From positions 62,001 through 126,000 of the forward strand of contig NZ_QGDQ01000011.1 in assembly GCF_003149145.1 (NCBI RefSeq): 64,000 nt of DNA, written 5' to 3'. The notes beneath the pieces were generated by a model that worked only from the letters and a program-made list of their open reading frames with translations, searched no databases and was not told where the DNA came from. This document shows positions 53,080 to 59,792 of the stretch, piece by piece. Within the stretch, counting starts at the first letter, position 1. Each line of letters starts with the position of its first letter. This stretch comes from Quadrisphaera granulorum. GTDB lineage: Bacteria > Actinomycetota > Actinomycetes > Actinomycetales > Quadrisphaeraceae. The translations under genes and the position numbers were made by a program.

Positions 53080-53328
53080 GACGATCGGGGCGGCGAGCAG
53101 CATCAGCACGGCGGTGATGCCGACCTGGACCGTCGCGACCGGGACCGCGCCGGGCCCTCGCGGCGTGACGAAGCGGCGCACGTAGACGAAGGACACGCCG
53201 TAGCAGGCTGTCGCTCCTAGGCAGGCGAGCTGCCCGAGCAGGCCGCCGCGCGCCGACTCCTGCCACGGTGCGAGCAGCACCACCGCCCCGGCGAAGCCGA
53301 GCGCCAGTCCAGCGGCCCGGGACCGGGT
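53080..53328 (-). pseudogene. EamA/DMT-family transporter fragment
   Basis: About 83 codons, read in the same frame as the transposase remnant, encode GLALGFAGAVVLLAPW, GLLGQLACLGATACYGVSFVYVRRFV and VPVATVQVGITAVLMLLAAP. This is the junction between the two EamA domains of a drug/metabolite exporter (normally about 300 residues). Both ends are missing: the transposase is joined directly downstream, and the upstream 170 bp are not recognisable. It may be what is left of a transporter once divergent from the SRPBCC-MarR operon. Confidence 0.7.
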
Positions 53329-53491
53329 GCCTCGGATGTGAGCCCGTGTCGAGACATGAGCTCGACGGGCGGGTGCGAACCCCGCGCCCGACTCAATGGT
53401 GTGCGCGCGCAGGAAGGCGCGTGCGAGGGCGGCTGCACGGCATCTCGGAGCCGCCTCGACGACGCCGGTCCCATCGAGAGCCGCGTGCTGC

Positions 53492-53521
53492 TTGACATCG
53501 ATGTTACGACACCAATATTGT
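53492..53521 (+). promoter_or_regulatory. Strong promoter of the SRPBCC-marR operon
   Basis: TTGACA (53492-53497), an 18-nt spacer and TATTGT (53516-53521) make the best sigma-70-type promoter in the window. It lies about 30 nt before the SRPBCC start, in a locally AT-rich stretch. The palindrome at 53500-53533 overlaps its spacer and -10. Confidence 0.75.
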
Positions 53522-53533
53522 TGTCGTAACATC
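53500..53533. promoter_or_regulatory. 34-bp palindrome, likely MarR operator
   Basis: Two 17-nt arms meet with no loop and differ at only one base pair: GATGTTACGACAC and its complement around a central CCAATATTG-type core. It covers the promoter spacer and -10. The two-gene operon below encodes a MarR protein, so autorepression is the simplest reading. Confidence 0.75.
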
Positions 53534-53551
53534 AAATGGAGGGCGGTTCCG

Positions 53552-53986
53552 ATGTACGCATTCGAGGAGACCGGCGTGATCGAGGGCACCGTGGAACAGG
53601 TCTGGGCGGTCGCGACAGACGTCGCCCGGTGGAGCGAGTGGGATCCGCACGAGGAGGCGTCGCGCTTGGACGGCGAGTTCGTGGCCGGGACCACCGGCTG
53701 GGTCAAGCCGAAGGGGGCACCGGCGGGCCCGTTCACGATCACGGCCGTCCGCCCCGAGGAGTCATGGTCGAGTCAGGCGGCGATCCCGTTCGGGCGCCTC
53801 GTCGGCACGCGCCGGTACGAGCAGATCGACGCCAACCACGTGCGACTCGTCGAGCGGGTGGAGGTGCACGGTCCGTTCGCTCCGCTCTTCCGGTTGATCT
53901 GGGAGAAGGGGATGCGACGGGACATGCCCTTGACGTTCGCCGCCCTGGAACGAGAGGCATGCAACCGTTTCGCGCAGCATGGATGA
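53552..53986 (+). CDS. SRPBCC-family (START/Bet v1-like) protein
   Basis: A 144-residue protein of the polyketide cyclase/SRPBCC fold, a hydrophobic-cavity ligand binder. It opens with the usual FEETGVIEGTVEQVWAVATDVARWSEWDP, then FTITAVRPEESWSSQAAIPFGRL and the C-terminal helix WEKGMRRDMPLTFAALEREA. GGAGGG precedes the ATG by 8 nt. It overlaps the marR start by 8 nt, so the two are co-translated. It may bind, or detoxify, the MarR ligand. The function is not known. Confidence 0.85.
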   Translation: MYAFEETGVIEGTVEQVWAVATDVARWSEWDPHEEASRLDGEFVAGTTGWVKPKGAPAGPFTITAVRPEESWSSQAAIPFGRLVGTRRYEQIDANHVRLVERVEVHGPFAPLFRLIWEKGMRRDMPLTFAALEREACNRFAQHG

Positions 53987-54422
53987 CCTCACCGAGGGCC
54001 CGCTGGCTTCGCCGGGCTTCTGGCTGCACCACGCTGCGCTGACCTGGCGCGTCGAGCTCGAGCGAGCCCTGATGGACGAGGACCTCACGCCCACGCAGTT
54101 CATCGCCCTCGCGTCGGTGGGATGGCTCGAGCGACAGGGAGAGCCGCCGACCCAGCAGCAGATCGCCGACCTCTCCGGAGGCGACCGGATGATGACCTCA
54201 CGCCTCATCCGCGGACTCGAGGATCGCGGTCTGGTCGCCCGCTCACCCGATCCGATCGACGCTCGCGCGGTCCGCGTCCATCTCACCGAGGCCGGGCGCG
54301 GACTCGCGAGCCGGGCGGTGCGGAAGGCTCAGGCCACGGACCGCGCCGTCTTCGGCGAGACGGTGGAGGAGTTGCGCTCGAGCCTTCGCAGCATCGCGAG
54401 GCGCCGGGACCGCAGCATCTAG
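53979..54422 (+). CDS. MarR-family transcriptional regulator
   Basis: A 147-residue winged-helix regulator. The helices LHHAALTWRVELERALMDEDLTPTQFIALASVGWL lead to the DNA-binding region TQQQIADLSGGDRMMTSRLIRGLEDRGLVARSPDPIDARAVRVHLTEAG, whose DxR wing tip is the MarR hallmark. It is expected to act as a dimer on the 34-bp palindrome upstream of its own operon and to be released by a small phenolic or similar ligand. It converges with the methyltransferase gene 24 bp away. Confidence 0.9.
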   Translation: MDDLTEGPLASPGFWLHHAALTWRVELERALMDEDLTPTQFIALASVGWLERQGEPPTQQQIADLSGGDRMMTSRLIRGLEDRGLVARSPDPIDARAVRVHLTEAGRGLASRAVRKAQATDRAVFGETVEELRSSLRSIARRRDRSI

Positions 54423-54446
54423 CTAGCACTCCGGCGAGCCAGCGCC

Positions 54447-55268
54447 TCAGCGCAGCTGGACGAGCAGCTCCCCGTGGAGCAGGGCGATCCACCCGTCCGG
54501 TGAGGCCGCCCAGCGGCGCCATGCCGCGGCGATCTCCTCGAGCTGCTCCGCGCTCGCCTCGCCGCGCGCCACGGCCTGCTCGGCGAACGCCGAGGCGGTC
54601 GCCCTGCCGGCCCACGACGTCCCCCACCACTCCCGCTCGTCCGGTGACGCGTAGCACCAGGCCGACGCGCTTGCGGTCACCGTGGCAACGGCGGAGCCGT
54701 CGTCCTGCCTGAGCCCGGCCTCCCGCGCCCAGGCGAGCAGCCGCCGCCCGGCGTCGGGCTCGCCGCCGTTGCTCCGGGCGACCCGGCCGTACAGGTCCAG
54801 CCAGGCGTCGAGGCCTGACTCGGCCGGGTACCAGGTGGTGGCGGCGTAGTCGACGTCGCGGACCGCCAGCACGCCTCCTGGGCGCAGCACCCGCGCCATC
54901 TCGCGCAGCACGCCCACGGGGTCGGCCACGTGCTGGAGCACCTGGTGGGCGTGGACGACGTCGAAGCTCGCGTCGGCGAAGGGCAGCGCCAGGGCGTCGC
55001 CGGTCACCCACTCCACGGCCGCACCTCGGCGCTCGGCGAGTGCGGACGCCTCCTCCAGCACCCCGGCGGCGGCATCCAGCCCGACCACCCGCCCGGGAGC
55101 GACGCGCTCGGCGAGGTCGACCGTGATGGTGCCCGGCCCGCAGCCCAGGTCGAGCAGGTCCTGGCCGGGGCGCAGGTGCGGCAGCAGGTAGGCGCAGGAG
55201 TTCTCGGCCGTGCGCCAGCGGTGGGAGGCCAGCACCGGTTCCGCGTGCCCATGCGTGTACGTCGTCAT
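54447..55268 (-). CDS. Class I SAM-dependent methyltransferase (UbiE-like)
   Basis: A 273-residue methyltransferase. The SAM-binding motif I is LLDLGCGPGTITVDLAE, motif II VVGLDAAAGVLEEA, and VEWVTGDALALPFADASFDVVHAHQVLQHVADPVGVLREMARVLRPGG is the classic UbiE/COQ5-type block. ATG 55268 is chosen because the family start MTTYTHGHAEPVLASHRWRT begins there. It is divergent from the sensor kinase. The substrate cannot be named. Confidence 0.9.
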   Translation of the reverse strand: MTTYTHGHAEPVLASHRWRTAENSCAYLLPHLRPGQDLLDLGCGPGTITVDLAERVAPGRVVGLDAAAGVLEEASALAERRGAAVEWVTGDALALPFADASFDVVHAHQVLQHVADPVGVLREMARVLRPGGVLAVRDVDYAATTWYPAESGLDAWLDLYGRVARSNGGEPDAGRRLLAWAREAGLRQDDGSAVATVTASASAWCYASPDEREWWGTSWAGRATASAFAEQAVARGEASAEQLEEIAAAWRRWAASPDGWIALLHGELLVQLR

Positions 55269-55287
55269 GGGACCACCCTGCCGGATC

Positions 55288-55314
55288 CGTCTCACATTGC
55301 AAACACACGTCTCA
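55288..55314. promoter_or_regulatory. Direct repeats upstream of the methyltransferase gene
   Basis: CGTCTCA occurs at 55288-55294 and 55308-55314, 20 bp apart, in the AT-rich part of the 147-bp divergent region. On the reverse strand TTGATA and CAATGT with 17 nt between form a possible methyltransferase promoter across the repeats. Confidence 0.35.
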
Positions 55315-55415
55315 TATATCAAGACACGCAGCACGAAGCCAAAGTCCGCCCGGCTCGATCACGGCAGACCTAGACTGCACGAGCGGCACATCCCGCCGGT
55401 GACAGGAGGGCAGCC

Positions 55416-56573
55416 ATGCCGGGCAGCAGCGCCACGCAGCGCAGCGCCTCCTGGACGGACGCCGCCACCGCCGGGCTGTACTTATGCCTCAGCACCCAGT
55501 TCGCGCTCCAGCCGTCGCCGCACCCCGGATGGCACCTCGCGCTCAGCGGTCTGATCGCCGCCGCGCTCGCCGTTCGTTCGCGAGCCCCGGTCACCGCACT
55601 GGCGGCGGCCTCAGCGCTCACCGCCATCGCACTGCTGAGCGGCGTCAGCGGAGAGCCGCTGGTGGGCGTCGCCGTCGTCGTCGCCACCGTCCTGACCCAC
55701 CGACCCGATGGCCTCCCGCGGTGGGCGCTGGCCGCCCTCGCGACCGTTGCCGCGTTCATCGTCCTGTCCGTCGCGGTGCCCAGCGGGTCACCTGCGCCTG
55801 GCGAGCTCGGGGGCCTGTGGACGGTGCTGTCGTGCCTGTGCCTCACCGCGGGAGTCATCGTCGGTTCGCACGCGGCTGCCACGCGCAGTGCCGCACGCGT
55901 GGCAGCCCGCGAGCGCGAAGCCCGCGCCCTTCACGAGGAGCGGCTGCGCCTCGCGCGAGAGGTCCACGACGTGAGCTCGAGCACGCTGGTCTCGATCGGG
56001 GTCCAGGCGAGCCTGGCCTCGGTGCAGCGCGACCCCAACGACCTTCGCCAGACACTGCTGGCGGTGGAGGCCCGCAGCAAGCAGGCCGCCCGGCAGCTAC
56101 GGCTCTACCTCACGGATCTCCGCGGCGAGCGCCCCGCCACCGACATGGCAGCCCGCGTAGAGGCCGTCCTGGAGCAGGCGCGCGCCGCCGGTGTGCGGTG
56201 CACAGCCCAGGTCGACGCCATCGCGAGCCGCCACCTGCCCCGCACCACCCAGCACGCCCTCTGCCGCGCGCTGGAGGAAGCCCTCACGAACGTCGCGAAG
56301 CACGCACCGGGGAGCGCCGCGTCGGTACGCCTCGTCCACAGCGAGCAGCCAGCGGCCGTGGATCTGGTGGTCGACGACGACGGACCCGGTTTCCGTCCGC
56401 TAGACCACCAGGACCACGCCTCAACGGCCATGAGCGGCGGGTTCGGCCTGCAGGGGATGCGCGAGCGAGCGGCGTCGCTCGCCGGCACGCTCACGCTCGG
56501 CAGGTCACCCTCCGGCGGCGCTCGCGTGCACCTCCACCTCCCCCTCGTCAGCGGTCTCGGCGACGCGGCGTGA
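55416..56573 (+). CDS. NarL-type sensor histidine kinase
   Basis: A 385-residue membrane kinase. About five hydrophobic segments fill residues 20-150 with no large extracellular domain. A short coiled region then leads to the HisKA_3 box LAREVHDVSSSTLVSIG with the phosphorylated His about 184. The ATPase domain has EEALTNVAKHAPG (N box, Asn about 292), VDDDGPGF and GGFGLQGMRERAASLAG. AGGAGG precedes the ATG. It overlaps the response regulator by 4 nt. Such intramembrane sensors often respond to envelope stress; the signal here is unknown. Confidence 0.9.
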   Translation: MPGSSATQRSASWTDAATAGLYLCLSTQFALQPSPHPGWHLALSGLIAAALAVRSRAPVTALAAASALTAIALLSGVSGEPLVGVAVVVATVLTHRPDGLPRWALAALATVAAFIVLSVAVPSGSPAPGELGGLWTVLSCLCLTAGVIVGSHAAATRSAARVAAREREARALHEERLRLAREVHDVSSSTLVSIGVQASLASVQRDPNDLRQTLLAVEARSKQAARQLRLYLTDLRGERPATDMAARVEAVLEQARAAGVRCTAQVDAIASRHLPRTTQHALCRALEEALTNVAKHAPGSAASVRLVHSEQPAAVDLVVDDDGPGFRPLDHQDHASTAMSGGFGLQGMRERAASLAGTLTLGRSPSGGARVHLHLPLVSGLGDAA

Positions 56574-57259
56574 GCGAGACCAGCGCGCCACCGATCCGGG
56601 TGCTCGTGGTCGACGACGAGCCGCTGCTGCGCGCCGCGTTCGAGGCACTGGTCAACGCCCAGGACGACATGGAGTGCGTCGGCGTCGCACCTGACGGCGC
56701 TGCGGCCATCACGACGTCGCGAGCGCTATCACCGGACGTCGTCCTCATGGATCTCCAGATGCCCCATGTCGACGGCGTCGCCGCCACCCGCGCGATCTGC
56801 CGAGACGCGTCCGCGACGCGCGTCGTCGTCCTCACCGCGTACGACGTCGAGGCAAACCTCTTCGCGGCCCTACAGGCGGGGGCCTGCGGCTTCCTCGCCA
56901 AGGACTGCCTCGCCGACGAGGTGCTGCATGCGGTCCGGGTGGCCCATCGCGGCGACTCGCTGATCGCGCCGCACCTCGTGAAGCACCTCGTGCAGCGCGT
57001 CGTCCGCTCCGTCCCGGCCGAGCCCGGGACGCGGCCGCGACACGGGTCACTAGCCACACCGCTGCCCGCTGACCTCACGGCCCGGGAGCTCGACCTGGTC
57101 CGCGCCGTGGCGCGGGGCCTGTCCAACGACGAGGTCGCGGCCGAGCTGCGCCTCACCCCGCAGACGGTGAAGACGTACGTCAGCAGGCTCCTGGCGAAGC
57201 TCGGCTGCCGCGACCGCGCACAGTTGGTGATCTTCGCTTACGAGAACGCCGTCGTGTAG
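56570..57259 (+). CDS. NarL/LuxR-type response regulator
   Basis: A 229-residue regulator. The receiver domain (8-125) has the acidic pair VVDDE, the phosphorylation site VVLMDLQMP (Asp about 61) and the Lys in FLAKDC (about 111). The C-terminal LuxR helix-turn-helix is LTARELDLVRAVARGLSNDEVAAELRLTPQTVKTYVSRLLAKLG. The GTG start overlaps the kinase stop. The target is probably the ABC operon 117 bp downstream, by position. Confidence 0.93.
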   Translation: MSETSAPPIRVLVVDDEPLLRAAFEALVNAQDDMECVGVAPDGAAAITTSRALSPDVVLMDLQMPHVDGVAATRAICRDASATRVVVLTAYDVEANLFAALQAGACGFLAKDCLADEVLHAVRVAHRGDSLIAPHLVKHLVQRVVRSVPAEPGTRPRHGSLATPLPADLTARELDLVRAVARGLSNDEVAAELRLTPQTVKTYVSRLLAKLGCRDRAQLVIFAYENAVV

Positions 57260-57375
57260 CCACCGGACCGCTGGGCCACTGCCGGGCCAACGTCGGCAGA
57301 GCAGTTTCGGTAGGAGTCCCCCGAAGTCAACGCCAACCGTCCCCCGCAGGCAGTTCTGCTGGGGCCGAAGACCGA

Positions 57376-58104
57376 GTGAGTCTTCCCCGCGTGCCCCCTC
57401 TGCTCCGCTCCACCCACGGAGAGCTCGGCAAGGCCTGCGCACTGCCCAGCGTGCGCCTCACCGCACTGCTCAGCGTGATCGGTGTTGCGGCGTTCCTGCA
57501 GCTCACGATGGCCCGGTATGCCGAGGCCAGCAGCCGCCCCGCGACAGACCTGTCGCTGCTGGCGCTCGACCGGGCGCGGGTAGCGCCCGTGCTCCTGGGC
57601 GCCTGGGTCTTCGGGCAGGACGCCGGAGCCGGGACCTACCGCAGGCTCCTGCTCACCACGCCGCGGCGAGCGCGCATCTGGGCCGCGAAGTCGCTGGTCA
57701 CCGGCGTTCTGTCGCTGGCTCTAGGCGGGGCCGTCATCGCAGCCTCCCTCGGACCACCGCTGCTCCTGGGGCTGACGACGGTTGATGACGTCGAGCGGAT
57801 GCTCCCCCAGCTGGTGCGGACCGGCGCCTCCTGGCCGCTGCTCGCCGTGATGACCGGGGCAGCGGTCCTCGCGCTCCGCACCACGGTCGGCGTGGTCACG
57901 CCCCTGCTGATCTGGATGCTCGGCCTCTCGCACCTGGTAACGGTGTACGTGCCGGCGCTGCGCTGGACCGTCGACCAGCTCCTCGCACCTGACGCGCTCG
58001 CGGACGGCCCACAGACCCTCCTGCGCGGCTCCGTCGCGGCGGCGCAAGCAGCCCTGGTCTGGACGGTGGCCCTGGTCATCGTCCAGCGGCGCGACGCGGC
58101 ATGA
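57376..58104 (+). CDS. ABC-2-like transporter permease (first)
   Basis: A 242-residue integral membrane protein with about six helices. FGQDAGAGTYRRLLLTTPRRARIWAAKSLVTGVLSL is the conserved loop typical of ABC-2 type permeases linked to antibiotic or peptide export. RTTVGVVTPLLIWML and the final helix follow. It precedes its ATPase by 55 bp. The preceding 116-bp gap has no clear promoter. The start is GTG 57376, with no strong ribosome site. Confidence 0.8.
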   Translation: MSLPRVPPLLRSTHGELGKACALPSVRLTALLSVIGVAAFLQLTMARYAEASSRPATDLSLLALDRARVAPVLLGAWVFGQDAGAGTYRRLLLTTPRRARIWAAKSLVTGVLSLALGGAVIAASLGPPLLLGLTTVDDVERMLPQLVRTGASWPLLAVMTGAAVLALRTTVGVVTPLLIWMLGLSHLVTVYVPALRWTVDQLLAPDALADGPQTLLRGSVAAAQAALVWTVALVIVQRRDAA

Positions 58105-58159
58105 GAGGCCGCCCGGCGCCCGCCGCCCCTCGTCGTCGTCCCCGGAAAGGAAGCAGCAC

Positions 58160-58897
58160 GTGATCGAGGTCGAGCGGGTCTCCAAGCGCCACGGATCGGT
58201 GACCTCGGTGGACAACGTGTCATTCGTCGCGCGGTCCGGCGAGGTCACGGGCCTGCTGGGGCCGAACGGCGCCGGCAAGTCGTCGCTCATGCGCATCATC
58301 TGCGATCTGGACCACGCCGACTCCGGCACGGTCCGCGTGGCGGGCCGGCGCTACCGCGACCACCCCGAGCCGGTCCGCGTCATCGGTGTGCAGTTCGAGG
58401 GCTCCGGCGCTCATCCGTCGCGGCGAGCGGTCGACCACCTCCGCTGGGTGGCAGCGGCCGCGGGGATCCCCCGCTCGCGTGTCGACGAGGTGCTGCATCT
58501 TGTCGACCTGCCCCGCGCGGCGTGGCGCCGCCGCGTGCACACCTACTCCCTGGGCATGCACCAGCGCCTCGGCATCGCCACCGCGCTGCTGGGAAACCCC
58601 GAGGTCCTCATCTTCGATGAACCCGCTAACGGGCTGGACCCCGTGGGTATCCGATGGCTGCGGGGCTTCCTCCGAGGCCTCGCGGACGAGGGGCGCACGG
58701 TGCTGCTCAGCTCCCACCTCATGAGCGAGACGGAGCTGGTGGCCGACGGCGTCGTCCTCATGGACCGGGGCCGCACGATTGCCGAAGGGACGACGACGTC
58801 GCTGGTCTCCGCCTACGGATCGCTGGAGCAGGCGTTCTTTGCGCACCTCGCTGCCGACTGCCAACGGGGCGACGACGCGCGCGGGACGGTGAGGTAG
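58160..58897 (+). CDS. ABC transporter ATP-binding protein (drug-export type)
   Basis: A 245-residue ATPase: Walker A GLLGPNGAGKSSLMRII, Q-loop GVQFEGSGAHPSRRAVDHL, signature YSLGMHQRLGIATALLG, Walker B EVLIFDEPANGLDPVGIRWL and H-loop LLSSHLMSE. The GMHQRLGIA signature and NGLDP are typical of CcmA/BcrA-type export ATPases. GTG 58160 follows GGAAAGGAAG. The tail is short. It serves the permeases on both sides. Confidence 0.93.
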   Translation: MIEVERVSKRHGSVTSVDNVSFVARSGEVTGLLGPNGAGKSSLMRIICDLDHADSGTVRVAGRRYRDHPEPVRVIGVQFEGSGAHPSRRAVDHLRWVAAAAGIPRSRVDEVLHLVDLPRAAWRRRVHTYSLGMHQRLGIATALLGNPEVLIFDEPANGLDPVGIRWLRGFLRGLADEGRTVLLSSHLMSETELVADGVVLMDRGRTIAEGTTTSLVSAYGSLEQAFFAHLAADCQRGDDARGTVR

Positions 58898-59713
58898 ATG
58901 TTCTGGCGCACCCTGCACTCCGAAGCCCTCAAGGCCGCCACACAGCCCGCGGTCGCACGCATCGTGGTGGCCCCCCTCATCGTGTGCGCGGCGCTGACAC
59001 CCATCGCCGCCAGCCAGGTCAACGCCTCCCTGCACGGCGCGCCCGGGGCCGGCCAGCTCATTCCCGGGACCAACGCCACCAACGTCGGCCCCGAGATCAT
59101 GGGACTGTGGGGCTTCGTCCCGGTGGTCGTGGGTGTCCTGCTGGCCTCCAGCGAGCACCACGGGGGCCAGTGGACCACCACCGTCCTCACCACACCCCGC
59201 CGAGGGCAGGTGGTAGCAGCCAAGGCGGTGCTGTGCGCAGCACTCAACCTCACCCTCGCAACCATCTACGCCGCGCTGGTCGTGATCGACTACCAGACAG
59301 ACCTCGGGCCAGGAGACGGGCTGGGTGAGCTGTCGGTGTTCGCCACCGGCAGGGCACCCGCCTACCTGGGGGTGCTGGCGATGGCCGTCCTGTACTGGGT
59401 GCTCATCGGCCTGGTCTCCCTCGCTCTGGCCATCGCCCTACCCTCCCCCGTCGCCCCGATGGTGCTCATGGTGCTGCTTGCGGTCACCGCTGACGCCCTG
59501 ATGCTCATCAACCCGGTCTTCAGGTTCGTTCCGACCATCGCCGGGATGCAGATGTTCGCCCCCGACCAGGGCATTGTCCTACCCGAGCACCCCGCCTTCG
59601 CCCCTCTGACCGCGACGCTCGTGGTAGCCGGCTGGGCACTCGGGATGACCGTCTTGGCATGGGCACTGCTCACCCGGCGCGACATCGGCGGCCGGCGGGC
59701 ACCCACGGGCTGA
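58898..59713 (+). CDS. ABC-2-like transporter permease (second)
   Basis: A 271-residue membrane protein with about six helices. EHHGGQWTTTVLTTPRRGQVVAAKAVLCAAL is the same cytoplasmic loop pattern as in the first permease, so the two are homologous halves of one exporter. The ATG follows the ATPase stop directly. The set kinase-regulator-permease-ATPase-permease suggests an inducible export or resistance function, but the substrate is not predictable. Confidence 0.82.
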   Translation: MFWRTLHSEALKAATQPAVARIVVAPLIVCAALTPIAASQVNASLHGAPGAGQLIPGTNATNVGPEIMGLWGFVPVVVGVLLASSEHHGGQWTTTVLTTPRRGQVVAAKAVLCAALNLTLATIYAALVVIDYQTDLGPGDGLGELSVFATGRAPAYLGVLAMAVLYWVLIGLVSLALAIALPSPVAPMVLMVLLAVTADALMLINPVFRFVPTIAGMQMFAPDQGIVLPEHPAFAPLTATLVVAGWALGMTVLAWALLTRRDIGGRRAPTG

Positions 59714-59792
59714 CTCACCGGTCACGCAGGAGACCCCCAGACGAGGGACGGTCCCCCTGCGCACTCAAGATCGCTCAGCCGATCTTCGATGG

